Shown: in pieces, positions 44,628 through 53,799 of the stretch
Layout of the letters: the number at the start of each line of letters is the position of its first letter
Numbering within the stretch: the first letter of the stretch is position 1
DNA from: an uncultured Gammaproteobacteria bacterium
GTDB taxonomy: Bacteria; Pseudomonadota; Gammaproteobacteria; Steroidobacterales; XN24
Length of the DNA: 64,000 bases
Direction of reading: 5' to 3'
Assembly (NCBI GenBank): GCA_937924335.1
Contig: CALDWW010000004.1
Span: 38,646 to 102,645 of the forward strand
The notes under the pieces: generated by a model
What the model saw: only the letters and a program-made list of their open reading frames with translations
What the model was told of the DNA's origin: nothing
Databases searched by the model: none
Program-made: the position numbers and the translations under genes

Positions 44628-44735
44628 TCAGGGCGACAGGTCAGGTACTCCGAAGATCTGCCTCAGTACCAGCAGTACCAGGACGCCGGCGATGAACAGG
44701 CCCAGGGCCAGCAGAGCGATATTGGGTTTGCGCAT
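44628..44735 (-). CDS. Single-span membrane microprotein, 35 aa
   Basis: A 35-residue reading frame with GGGAGA seven bases before the ATG. It is a single helix: MRKPNIALLALGLFIAGVLV followed by LLVLRQIFGVPDLSP. Basic start, one span, short polar tail. The composition and ribosome site support it, but without comparison it could be chance. It lies between the barrel gene and the hydrolase gene, in line with the latter. Confidence 0.4.
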   Translation of the reverse strand: MRKPNIALLALGLFIAGVLVLLVLRQIFGVPDLSP

Positions 44736-44858
44736 GCATGTCTCCCGAAGCCGATTCGACAGAAGTCTATACGGGCCGGGCGCTGGTCAACAACCCGACG
44801 CCCGAGCCGACCGTCAGGGACAGCCAGACAGATTCCCATCTGATGGATGAGTTCTTGG

Positions 44859-45692
44859 TCACAGTCCTCGCGGCAGATGGCGATCCAGGAACTTCTGCAG
44901 ACCCTCCGAGTAGTCGGTCGCGCTCTGGAAAGCTGCGTCGTTATGCCCTCCGCGGAGCCCGATGAATACCTTGGGCTCGTTGGCCGCCTGGTAGAGTTGC
45001 TCGCCCATGTCGAAGGGCACGATCTCGTCATCCCGGCTGTGGATGATGAGTACAGGTGCAGAGGTCTGGCCGACGTATTTGATGGCTTCATAACGGAAAC
45101 GGGTCAGCAGGCCCACGGGAAGATAGCGATAGTGGCGCGCGGCTACATCTGCAACAGACGTGAAGGCCGATTCGACGATCAGCGCACCGGGCGCCGTACG
45201 GGAAGCGAGTTGCGCAGCGACTGCACCGCCTAGCGAGCGACCGAAGATGACGATCTTGTCCGAATCGATGCCCCGTTCCTCTGTGAGGTGCCGCCAGGCT
45301 GAGTCCGCGTCCCGATAGGTGCCGCGTTCAGACGGAGAGCCTTCGCTGCGTCCGTAGCCCCGATAGTCGACGATCAGGACGGAGAGTCCAAGGCGATGGA
45401 ATAGTGCCACCGAATCGAGCCGTGTCGTTATGTCGCCGGCGTTGCCATGAAAGAACAGCAGTGCGCCGCGCGCCGCATAAGCGGGGATGAACCAGCCGTG
45501 CAGACTTAGTCCGTCGGAGGTCTGCAACCAGACGTCCTCGTAGGCCAGTCCCGCACTCGATGGGGCAACGTCCTGGGAGCCGCCCGGAAATCGGGGTTGG
45601 TACAGCATCCGTGACTGGAAGACATAGAACAGGGCGACCACCGTCGCATAGGCGGCCAGCAGCACCAGTAACAGGTTCATGACGGTCTTCAT
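44859..45692 (-). CDS. Membrane-anchored alpha/beta hydrolase (BEM46/ABHD-like)
   Basis: 277 residues: an N-terminal membrane helix (MNLLLVLLAAYATVVALFYVF), then LFFHGNAGDITTRLD (oxyanion region), VDYRGYGRSEGSPSERGTYRD, nucleophile elbow GRSLGGAVAAQLA, acid in IIHSRDDEIVPFDMG and base in GLRGGHNDAA. The family includes acyl esterases and thioesterases; the substrate is unknown. Confidence 0.9.
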   Translation of the reverse strand: MKTVMNLLLVLLAAYATVVALFYVFQSRMLYQPRFPGGSQDVAPSSAGLAYEDVWLQTSDGLSLHGWFIPAYAARGALLFFHGNAGDITTRLDSVALFHRLGLSVLIVDYRGYGRSEGSPSERGTYRDADSAWRHLTEERGIDSDKIVIFGRSLGGAVAAQLASRTAPGALIVESAFTSVADVAARHYRYLPVGLLTRFRYEAIKYVGQTSAPVLIIHSRDDEIVPFDMGEQLYQAANEPKVFIGLRGGHNDAAFQSATDYSEGLQKFLDRHLPRGL

Positions 45693-45821
45693 GACGGCGA
45701 CGGCCTGTGTCGTATTGTGGAATTCAGTCGAGACAAGACTACCGCAGCTGCGGCTTTGCCGCGGCCGGAGAACGCAACATCCTGAATGGAGTGTCCGAAC
45801 CGGTACCGGTCGTGGACCGGG

Positions 45822-47066
45822 TCAGCAGGCGGTCGCCGAACTTCGTCGTCCGCCAAGGATGCGTCCGGTCAGGGCCAGAATGCCGATACCGGCCGCGCTG
45901 CCGATGAATGCCGCGGCCAGCCAGACCCAGCCATGGACGCTGCCGCTGGAGACGCCGGCGAGGAACGCGCCGATATTGCAGCCGAGCCCGATCAGGCCAC
46001 CGTAGCCCAATAACAGTCCACCTGTGACGGCTCTGATAGCCTCGCTGGCGGTAATCTTCCACTGCAGCCTGTAGCGACCAGCCGAGGTTGCCGCAAGCAT
46101 CACACCAAGGACCAGTCCGACGATCATGAGTGTCGTCACGTCGAACCAGAGGCTGTCTTCCAGCATCATCATGCGGGTGTCGGAACCCCAGTAATCCCAA
46201 AACGCCACGTCCCACGGCAGGCCGGCGCCCTCGATCAGCTTGGCGCCCCACAGCGGCAGCGCGGTGATGATGGTCCACGGGCGACCCGTGACCAGCAGGG
46301 TGGCCGTGCACAGCAACGCAAGAGCGACGACGCCCCATGACAGTGGCCAGGGGCCTTTCAAGAAGTGATATCTCTGCTCGGGCTGCGCCAGGATGCGACC
46401 ATGCCTGGCCCGCTCGAGCCTCAATGTGACGGCGGCCAGCACGCCAATGAAGGCCAGATTGACCGCGACGCCGGGCAGCGCCCCCCATTCGCGGACCATG
46501 GAGAAGCTGATCCAGCGCGGCTGCGACTCCCACCAGCCGAAGTGAGCGCTGCCGATGGTTGCGCCGATCGCCATGCTGATGGCCACGATTACGTAGCGGA
46601 TTTTGCCGTTGCCAACGGCGGCAAAAGAACCGGATGAGCAGGCCGAAGCGAGCTGCGCCCCGAGACCAAACAGAAAGGCACCGGCCAGCAGAGAAGCGCC
46701 CACCGGACGGACGATGTCGAGCAGGGGCTTGCCGAAGGCCTCGCCGTTTGCCATCAGCGGGAAGAAGATGACCGTGAGCAGCGCCAGCAGACCGAGCTGG
46801 GCGCGCATGCCGGCGCCGCGCCGCTCGACCAGCATGGATCGCCAGGGACCGGCGAATCCGAATCCCGAGCGACGCAGGGCGAATCCCAGCCCGGCGCCAG
46901 ATAACAGGGCGAGGGCGAACGCGGCCCCTGCGTTGTGCCATGCCTGCCAGGCGATGCAGCCCAGCAGAGTCAGCGCGACCCCTGTCCAGGCGACGTCACA
47001 GGCGACGCAGTCCGGCTTCGAGGGTGTCGAGCCGAAACGAGAGCGTATCGCCAGTGCGCGGTTCAT
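45822..47066 (-). CDS. YeeE/YedE family sulfur transporter, full length
   Basis: 414 residues with about ten membrane helices. Both conserved Cys motifs are present in one chain: LGAQLASACSSGSFAAVGNGK and GLIGLGCNIGAFLAGVSSGS. This is the thiosulfate-transporter (TsuA) layout. It is a third YeeE-like gene in the window, apart from the split pair near 33 kb. Its N-terminal tail has a CVAC pair. No TusA gene is adjacent. Confidence 0.92.
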   Translation of the reverse strand: MNRALAIRSRFGSTPSKPDCVACDVAWTGVALTLLGCIAWQAWHNAGAAFALALLSGAGLGFALRRSGFGFAGPWRSMLVERRGAGMRAQLGLLALLTVIFFPLMANGEAFGKPLLDIVRPVGASLLAGAFLFGLGAQLASACSSGSFAAVGNGKIRYVIVAISMAIGATIGSAHFGWWESQPRWISFSMVREWGALPGVAVNLAFIGVLAAVTLRLERARHGRILAQPEQRYHFLKGPWPLSWGVVALALLCTATLLVTGRPWTIITALPLWGAKLIEGAGLPWDVAFWDYWGSDTRMMMLEDSLWFDVTTLMIVGLVLGVMLAATSAGRYRLQWKITASEAIRAVTGGLLLGYGGLIGLGCNIGAFLAGVSSGSVHGWVWLAAAFIGSAAGIGILALTGRILGGRRSSATAC

Positions 47067-47492
47067 CGCAGAATCTCCCCAACCATCATGCGAACGGTCG
47101 AATTTATCACGGCTTGCATGAAAATCTTCTGTATGTGCATGTCATCGATTTCACAGGTCCCTGCGGCTACCGATCGCGCCACACTGGGCGGTCACAGAGT
47201 TCACCGGTGTCCCCGTTCGGAATTAGTCATTGCCACCTCGCCCGAGTTCCGCCCCGACGACCCTCCGATATGGGGTCGTCCCCTGCGTTTTCGAGAGACG
47301 GCCCTGTCCGGATGTCGCGCGACTGTGGCGACACGCTGTTCCCTGGAATTCGATCGGTCATGCAGATACAGACCGGACGAACGCGAGGCCTATTACAGGT
47401 TATTGATGCAGGAATGCCCTGACGCCCGCTCTCGATCCAAAAGGGCAAACGCCGCCTCTTCAAGGCGCAAGGACGGCCGTCTCGGTAATGAA
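47067..47492. other. Gene-poor stretch upstream of the tRNA-Pro pseudogene
   Basis: 426 bp without a supported gene. Two overlapping plus-strand open frames run through it in different frames, but neither has a ribosome site, a recognisable domain or typical composition. The DNA looks like decayed sequence next to a tRNA locus. Confidence 0.5.
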
Positions 47493-47575
47493 TGGTCGGG
47501 GTGAGAAGATTTACTCGGAGCCTATGGCCCCTTGCCCTCAGGGCCAGCGCCGCGTTGCGCCTCTGCTCCAACCCG
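47493..47575 (-). pseudogene. Degenerate tRNA-Pro copy
   Basis: Its 3' end repeats 18 of 19 bases of the intact tRNA-Pro gene 183 bp away, including CACCCCGACCA. The 5' end CGGGTTG pairs with CACCCCG in 6 of 7 positions, and the segment CTGGC-CCTGAGG-GCAAG followed by GGGCC lines up with the anticodon arm and variable loop. The D arm and T loop are ruined and one anticodon-stem pair is lost, so it is not a working tRNA. It may be a decayed duplicate or the trace of an integrated element. Confidence 0.6.
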
Positions 47576-47630
47576 TCTGCGACTGGTTGGTGAACCTGTA
47601 ATTCGGTTCCATGCATTCCGATCCGCCAAC

Positions 47631-47661
47631 AAAAAGCCGCTTCGACGATTGTGAAAGCGAC
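47631..47661 (-). terminator. Rho-independent terminator after tRNA-Pro
   Basis: Minus strand GTCGCTT pairs with AAGCGGC (7 bp, one G-U) and is followed by TTTTT. It starts 15 bp after the tRNA 3' end. Confidence 0.75.
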
Positions 47662-47675
47662 CTTTTTCTTATGGC

Positions 47676-47752
47676 TGGTCGGGGTGAGAGGATTCGAACC
47701 TCCGGCCCCTGCCTCCCGAAGGCAGTGCTCTACCAGGCTGAGCTACACCCCG
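47676..47752 (-). tRNA. tRNA-Pro (anticodon CGG)
   Basis: A 77-nt cloverleaf: acceptor CGGGGTG/CACCCCG with encoded ACCA, D arm AGCTCAGCCTGGTAGAGCA, anticodon stem CTGCC/GGCAG with loop TTCGGGA (anticodon CGG, reads CCG), and T arm GAGGTTCGAATCCTC. It lies 2 bp after the ispB stop on the same strand. Confidence 0.97.
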
Positions 47753-47754
47753 AT

Positions 47755-48723
47755 TTAGTGCGTCCGCTCGACCGCGAGGCGGGCGAGGGCGGCGAGAGCC
47801 TGTGTGTAGGTCGATTCGGGAATTTCCGCCAGGCTGGCAAGGGCGGCATCGGCCTCTTCTCGCGCGAGGCGCGCAGTGTAGTCGAGCCCCCCGGTCGATT
47901 CAATAGCGCTCTGGACCGGCTCGAGGTTGTCCAGGCCACCATCTTCTATGGCTTTGCGGATCAGGTTCTGCTGCAGTTCATTGCCGCTTTGCAGGGCATG
48001 GATAAGTGGCAGAGTCGGCTTGCCTTCGGCCAGATCATCACCCACGTTCTTACCCAACTCGCCGGCCGAGGAGCTGTAGTCGAGGGCGTCGTCGACCAGC
48101 TGGAAAGCGACACCCAGCCGTTGCCCGAAGTTGCTCATCGCTTCTTCCACCCCCGGTGGCTGCCCGGCGAGTATGGCCGCGATCCTGGTGCCCGCCTCGA
48201 ACAGCATCGCGGTCTTGCGCCTGACCACCTCCAGGTATCGCTCAACCGTTGTGTCCGGATCACCGGTATTGAGTAACTGCAGTACTTCGCCCTCGGCGAT
48301 CATGTTGGTCGCATCCGCCAGCACCTCCATGACCCGCACGTCGCCGATCTCGGTCATCATCTGAAAGGCTCTCGAGTAAAGGAAGTCGCCCACCAGGACA
48401 CTGGCCTCGTTGCCGAAGACCGCATTGGCCGTGTCTTTCCCGCGTCGCAGGTCCGAACCATCGACGACGTCGTCATGCAGCAGGGTCGCGGTGTGTATGA
48501 ATTCGATAATGGCGGCGGCGTCCACGTGGTGCGGACCGCTGTACCCGCAGGCGCGGGCGGCGCAGATCACCAGCAGGGGACGCAGGCGCTTGCCACCCGC
48601 CGCGATGATGTAATGGCCGATCTGGTTGATCAGGACAACGTCGCTGGCCAATCTGCGGCGGATGGTCTCGTCGAGGCCTTCCAGATCGGCACCCACCAGG
48701 CTACGGATATCATCAAGTGTCAT
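47755..48723 (-). CDS. ispB: Octaprenyl-diphosphate synthase (polyprenyl synthetase)
   Basis: 322 residues from the ATG at 48723, matching E. coli IspB (323); an in-frame extension to 48990 is not expected. First Asp-rich motif DDVVDGSDLRRG at 84-95, second VDDALDYSS, and GGKRLRPLLV near 43. The enzyme extends farnesyl-PP with IPP to make the quinone side chain. It is divergent from rplU, the standard gammaproteobacterial layout. Confidence 0.95.
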   Translation of the reverse strand: MTLDDIRSLVGADLEGLDETIRRRLASDVVLINQIGHYIIAAGGKRLRPLLVICAARACGYSGPHHVDAAAIIEFIHTATLLHDDVVDGSDLRRGKDTANAVFGNEASVLVGDFLYSRAFQMMTEIGDVRVMEVLADATNMIAEGEVLQLLNTGDPDTTVERYLEVVRRKTAMLFEAGTRIAAILAGQPPGVEEAMSNFGQRLGVAFQLVDDALDYSSSAGELGKNVGDDLAEGKPTLPLIHALQSGNELQQNLIRKAIEDGGLDNLEPVQSAIESTGGLDYTARLAREEADAALASLAEIPESTYTQALAALARLAVERTH

Positions 48724-48890
48724 AAGAGGCTGATTTACATTGTTAAAGTCGCCAAAAGGCCGGACGGAAGGCGTCCGGAGCCCAGAAACGCCGCAGGCAA
48801 GTGCGCCCGCGAGCCGGGGCCGCGCCATTCTAACGAGTTTTCGAGGCCTGCTGGCAAGTCGGGTGCTCCGAGTATGAGGTCTCGCGAGTT

Positions 48891-48919
48891 TGACCCGGTC
48901 ACGGTCCACGCGTAAAATT
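48891..48919 (+). promoter_or_regulatory. Promoter of rplU-rpmA
   Basis: TTGACC (48891-48896), 17-bp spacer, TAAAAT (48914-48919). This is a near-consensus sigma-70 promoter 39 bp before the rplU start, with a GCCGCC-rich discriminator typical of ribosomal genes. Confidence 0.85.
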
Positions 48920-48957
48920 GCCGCCTTTTTGCGACGGCCTGTTTCTGGAGACCGTTG

Positions 48958-49275
48958 ATGTACGCAGTAATAAAGACCGGTGGCAAGCAATACCGCGTGA
49001 GCGAAGGCTCAGTTCTCCGCGTGGAGAAGGTAGAGGCTAGCGCCGGAGACAAGATCGAATTCGACCAGGTGCTTCTGGTCGGGGAAGGCGAGGATATCGT
49101 CGTCGGCAAGCCTTTTGTCGATGGCAGCAAGGTCGAGGCGACCGTGCAGGCCCAGGGCCGCTCGCGCAAGATCAACGTAATCAAGTTCAAGCGCCGCAAG
49201 AACTACAAGCGGCAGCACGGGCATCGTCAGGCCTTTACCGAGATCCGGGTGACCGGGATCGTGGCCGGCAAGTAA
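48958..49275 (+). CDS. rplU: 50S ribosomal protein L21
   Basis: 105 residues beginning [20 protein letters not shown], with [15 protein letters not shown] and [19 protein letters not shown], all L21 hallmarks. The ATG at 58 in GTTGATG was chosen over the preceding TTG. L21 binds 23S rRNA and contacts L20. It is co-transcribed with rpmA 24 bp downstream. Confidence 0.98.
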   Translation: MYAVIKTGGKQYRVSEGSVLRVEKVEASAGDKIEFDQVLLVGEGEDIVVGKPFVDGSKVEATVQAQGRSRKINVIKFKRRKNYKRQHGHRQAFTEIRVTGIVAGK

Positions 49276-49299
49276 GCGTCCCCGAGAGGTTATCTCAAG

Positions 49300-49557
49300 A
49301 TGGCACACAAGAAAGCAGGCGGCAGTACACGTAACGGGCGCGACTCCGAGTCCAAACGCCTCGGCGTGAAGCACTACGGCGGCGAGCAGGTGCTGGCCGG
49401 CAACATCCTGGTGCGTCAGCGCGGCACGCGCTTCCATCCGGGGGTCAATGTTGGCGTCGGCCGGGATCACACGCTGTTTGCCAAGGCCAACGGCGAGGTG
49501 AAATTCGAGGTCAAGGGCCCGAAGAACCGGAAGTACATCAGCATCCTCACGGACTGA
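49300..49557 (+). CDS. rpmA: 50S ribosomal protein L27
   Basis: 85 residues starting [20 protein letters not shown], followed by [20 protein letters not shown] and [19 protein letters not shown], the L27 pattern. No N-terminal presequence as in firmicutes. Its N-terminal tail reaches the peptidyl transferase centre. A strong terminator follows. Confidence 0.98.
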   Translation: MAHKKAGGSTRNGRDSESKRLGVKHYGGEQVLAGNILVRQRGTRFHPGVNVGVGRDHTLFAKANGEVKFEVKGPKNRKYISILTD

Positions 49558-49573
49558 TCCGCCAACCCGGTAG

Positions 49574-50722
<1,149 letters not shown>

Positions 50723-50743
50723 GCGGCGGTGGTATTGAACAAT

Positions 50744-50772
50744 AAAAAAGGGCCGGCGACTGCCGGCCCTCT
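50744..50772. terminator. Bidirectional terminator between obgE and rpsT
   Basis: AGGGCCGGC-GACT-GCCGGCCCT, a 9-bp perfect stem. On the minus strand it is followed by TTTTTTATT, so it ends rpsT transcripts; on the plus strand it is followed by a weaker CTTC run and may serve obgE. Confidence 0.88.
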
Positions 50773-50797
50773 TCAAGTTCTGTTCTGAATCAGGCTG

Positions 50798-51064
50798 CTA
50801 GGCCTGGATGCCGCGAATCTTCGCGTTCAGCCGGCTCTTGTGCCGCGCTGCCTTGTTGGCGTGGAGGATGCCCTTGTTGACCATGGCATCGATCATGGGC
50901 ACCGCATCCTTGTAACGGGCCTCCGCGACCTCCCGGTCGCCTGCCTCGACGGCGGCGAGCACTTTCTTGATGCAGGTACGCACCTCGGATCGCTGGGACA
51001 TGTTGTGGGCCCGGCGCGTTACTGCCTGGCGCGCACGCTTACGGGCTGACTTGATGTTGGCCAA
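50798..51064 (-). CDS. rpsT: 30S ribosomal protein S20 (UUG start)
   Basis: 88 residues reading (M)ANIKSARKRARQAVTRRAHN and ending HKSRLNAKIRGIQA, the S20 pattern (E. coli 87). The only start giving the correct N-terminus is TTG at 51064 with GGAG eight bases upstream; E. coli rpsT also uses UUG, where it takes part in translational autoregulation. S20 binds the 5' domain of 16S rRNA. Confidence 0.96.
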   Translation of the reverse strand: MANIKSARKRARQAVTRRAHNMSQRSEVRTCIKKVLAAVEAGDREVAEARYKDAVPMIDAMVNKGILHANKAARHKSRLNAKIRGIQA

Positions 51065-51205
51065 TTGACGGACTCCGAATAGTAAACAGGCCCGGGTACA
51101 GGCCACAACGAGCCGCATATTTTGAGCAAATGGGGGCCGCCTGTCAACGTGCTACCCGGCTCCTTCCGAGGCACCGCCGTCCACAATTTCACCTGCAGGG
51201 CTTGC

Positions 51206-51234
51206 TTGTTCCATTGTATTAACGTACTAATACA
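51206..51234 (+). promoter_or_regulatory. his operon promoter with TrpR-like inverted repeat operator
   Basis: TGTATTA (51215-51221) and TAATACA (51228-51234) form a 7-bp inverted repeat with a 6-bp spacer. It overlaps a candidate promoter TTGTTC (51206-51211), 16-bp spacer, TAATAC (51228-51233). The arms resemble the GTAnTA half-sites bound by TrpR-family proteins, and the first gene downstream encodes one. No His-rich leader peptide or attenuator is visible. Confidence 0.65.
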
Positions 51235-51258
51235 TTCATTGAATGGGGTAGAAGCCCG

Positions 51259-51564
51259 ATGAAAGACAAAAGCAATCTCAGGCGCGAGGATCTCGAGCAG
51301 GCGGAGACCGCGCTTTTTGAAGCCATCGTCAGCCTACAGACGTCGGCGGAATGCGCGGACTTTTTCCGCGACCTGTGCACTCCGGCTGAGCTTCAGGCGC
51401 TGGTGGATCGTTGGGCGGTGGTGGGTCTGTTGCTGGACGGCCTGACCTACAGGGACATCAGCGCACGCACGGGCGTGAGCGTCACGACTATTGGCCGCGT
51501 GGCCCGGTTCCTGTCCGACGGGTACGGCGGATACCGCCGGGTGATCGAGCGGATCGCGGATTGA
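51259..51564 (+). CDS. TrpR/YerC-family repressor, likely histidine regulator (HisR-like)
   Basis: 101 residues, all-helical, with LCTPAELQALVDRWAVVGLLLDG and the helix-turn-helix YRDISARTGVSVTTIGRVARFL typical of TrpR/YerC-YecD proteins. Such genes stand at the head of his operons in Xanthomonadales and are predicted histidine regulators. A near-perfect inverted repeat lies 25 bp upstream, indicating autoregulation. It is 13 bp from hisG. The ligand (histidine or another signal) is not shown. Confidence 0.88.
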   Translation: MKDKSNLRREDLEQAETALFEAIVSLQTSAECADFFRDLCTPAELQALVDRWAVVGLLLDGLTYRDISARTGVSVTTIGRVARFLSDGYGGYRRVIERIAD

Positions 51565-51577
51565 AGGAATCAAGCCT

Positions 51578-52468
51578 GTGGAACGAGAACAGAGAATCAA
51601 GATCGCCGTGCAGAAATCCGGGCGCCTCGCCGATAACTCCCTGGAGCTTCTGAAGCGGTGCGGCCTCAATTACAGCCGTGGCACCGATCAGCTGATCTGC
51701 TTCGGCGAGAACATGCCGGTGGACGTACTGCTGGTCCGGGACGATGACATCCCGTCATTGCTGGCCGAAGGCGTGTGTGAACTCGGCATCGTGGGGCTGA
51801 ACGTATTGCTCGAGAAGGCCGCTGAAGGACCGGGGCTGACGGAGCCGACCGAGTTGGGAAGCCTGGACTTCGGGCACTGTCGTCTATCCATCGCCGTGCC
51901 CCGTGGCACGACCTATCGTGGCACTGAGTCGCTGGCCGGGAAGCGCATCGCCACGAGTTACCCGCGAATACTCGCAACGTGGCTGAGTGAGAGAGGCATT
52001 GAGGCGGAGATCGTCGTGTTGTCCGGGGCAGTGGAGATCGCGCCCCGGCTTGGACGGGCGGACCTGATCTGCGACCTGGTGTCGACCGGCTCTACGCTGG
52101 CGGCCAACGATCTGGAGGAGGTCGACCTGGTCCTCGACAGCCGTGCCGTACTGGTCGCGGGCGAGCGTCCCGCGGACAGCCTCAGGGCCGAGTGGGTCGA
52201 TCGACTGGTGAGCCGGGTCGACGGGGTACTTCGCGTCCGCGAGAGCAAGTACATCATGCTCCACGCGCCGCGCGCGGCCCTCGACGAGATCCGCGATCTC
52301 CTGCCTGGCAGCGAGGCGCCAACGGTCATGCCGCTGGATGGGATGGACGACAAGGTAGCGGTACATGCGGTGTGCCAGGAGAACGTCTTCTGGGAGACGT
52401 TGGAGAGCCTCAAGCGGGCCGGCGCCTCATCCGTTCTGGTGTTGCCTGTCGAAAAGATGCTTGCCTGA
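51578..52468 (+). CDS. hisG: ATP phosphoribosyltransferase (long form)
   Basis: 296 residues from a GTG start, the long HisG form (E. coli 299) with its own ACT-like regulatory domain, so no HisZ is needed. Motifs: IAVQKSGRLADNSLELLKRCG at the start, DLICDLVSTGSTLAANDLEEV for PRPP binding, and a C-terminal VHAVCQENVFWETLE region. It joins ATP and PRPP in the first histidine step and is inhibited by histidine. Confidence 0.97.
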   Translation: MEREQRIKIAVQKSGRLADNSLELLKRCGLNYSRGTDQLICFGENMPVDVLLVRDDDIPSLLAEGVCELGIVGLNVLLEKAAEGPGLTEPTELGSLDFGHCRLSIAVPRGTTYRGTESLAGKRIATSYPRILATWLSERGIEAEIVVLSGAVEIAPRLGRADLICDLVSTGSTLAANDLEEVDLVLDSRAVLVAGERPADSLRAEWVDRLVSRVDGVLRVRESKYIMLHAPRAALDEIRDLLPGSEAPTVMPLDGMDDKVAVHAVCQENVFWETLESLKRAGASSVLVLPVEKMLA

Positions 52469-52482
52469 GATAGGGACTAATA

Positions 52483-53799
52483 ATGCTGCAAATTATCGAC
52501 TGGAACTCTCTGGATCACGACCAGCGTCGATCCGTGCTGTCCCGACCCGCGTCGTCGACGTCCGCCGAGCTGATGCGCGACGTGGCGGCGATCATCGGGG
52601 AGGTCCGCGACGGCGGTGACGCAGCCCTCGAACAGTTCACCCGTCGTTTCGACGGCACGGCACCGGTATCGCTCAGGGTGCCGGAGGCGGACATCACGGC
52701 CGCTGCCGGGCAGCTGAGCTCGGAACAGCGCCTGGCGCTGGAGACGGCAAGAGACAACATCCTTGCGTTCCACGAGGCGCAGCGACCGATGCCCATCTCC
52801 GTGACCACGCAACCCGGTGTGGAGTGTCGCCGGGTGACACGGCCGATAGATGCAGTCGGGCTCTATGTCCCGGCGGGCAGCGCCCCGCTGCCGTCCACGA
52901 CATTGATGCTGGCGATCCCCGCCGCGGTCGCTGACTGCCCACGACGGGTCCTGGTTACGCCTGCGCGAGCAGACGGTCGCGCGGACCCGTCGGTGCTGGC
53001 ATCCGCGGCGCTGACCGGCGTCGACGAGGTTTACGTCGTCGGCGGCGCCCAGGCGATAGCCGCCTTGGCCTACGGCACCGAATCCATTGCCCCCGTGGAC
53101 AAAGTGTACGGCCCGGGCAACGCCTGGGTCACCGAGGCCAAACTGCAGGTCTCCCGTGATCCCCTCGGTGCAGCCTGTGATCTGCCGGCCGGGCCTTCCG
53201 AGGTCCTGGTTATCGCCGATGAATGTGCGCTGCCCGACTGCGTCGCCGCGGACCTGCTGTCACAGGCGGAACACGGCACCGATTCCCAGGTGCTGCTGGT
53301 CGCCACCTCTGAGGGCTTCGCGTCCCGGGTCCGGGATGAGGTCGAGGCGCAACTGGCGCAGCTGCCGCGCGCCACGATCGCCGGACAAGCCCTGAAGAAC
53401 AGTCGTATCGTGCTGGCCAGGGATCTGCACCAGGCCGTGGCGATTAGCAATGATTATGCGCCCGAGCATCTCATCCTGGCGACCGGGGACGCCGAGTCGC
53501 TGCTCGACGAAGTCACTGCCGCAGGCTCGGTATTTCTCGGTCACTGGACACCGGAGTCCCTCGGCGACTATTGCAGTGGAACCAATCACGTGCTGCCCAC
53601 CTACGGTTTCGCCCGTGCGTTCAGCGGGCTCGGTGTGGAAGATTTTCAACGTCGCATCACGGTGCAGACAGCCAGTGCCGAGGGCTTGCGCGGGATCGGG
53701 CCGACGGCGATAACCCTGGCAAGACTCGAGGGCCTTGAGGCCCATGCGTCAGCAGTGGAACGACGACTGCTCGCACTGGCCGACCGGAGCGTCGCGTGA
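52483..53799 (+). CDS. hisD: Histidinol dehydrogenase
   Basis: 438 residues. Signatures: ALEQFTRRFDG, VGLYVPAGSAPLPSTTLM, VYGPGNAWVTEAKLQVS, DLPAGPSEVLVIAD, and NDYAPEHLILAT with zinc ligands. The enzyme oxidises L-histidinol to histidine in two NAD steps. It starts 14 bp after hisG and overlaps hisC by 4 bp. Confidence 0.97.
   Translation: MLQIIDWNSLDHDQRRSVLSRPASSTSAELMRDVAAIIGEVRDGGDAALEQFTRRFDGTAPVSLRVPEADITAAAGQLSSEQRLALETARDNILAFHEAQRPMPISVTTQPGVECRRVTRPIDAVGLYVPAGSAPLPSTTLMLAIPAAVADCPRRVLVTPARADGRADPSVLASAALTGVDEVYVVGGAQAIAALAYGTESIAPVDKVYGPGNAWVTEAKLQVSRDPLGAACDLPAGPSEVLVIADECALPDCVAADLLSQAEHGTDSQVLLVATSEGFASRVRDEVEAQLAQLPRATIAGQALKNSRIVLARDLHQAVAISNDYAPEHLILATGDAESLLDEVTAAGSVFLGHWTPESLGDYCSGTNHVLPTYGFARAFSGLGVEDFQRRITVQTASAEGLRGIGPTAITLARLEGLEAHASAVERRLLALADRSVA

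Noticed and set aside
46935..47504. A 189-codon plus-strand open frame through the gene-poor region
   Set aside because: Starts inside the YeeE gene, has no ribosome site, odd Cys/Arg-rich composition and no recognisable domain; a faint nitroreductase-like stretch (DEREAYYRLL) was too short to count.
47755..48990. Longer start for ispB giving 411 residues
   Set aside because: The extra 89 residues are unlike the family, overlap the rplU promoter region, and the ATG at 48723 gives the normal length.
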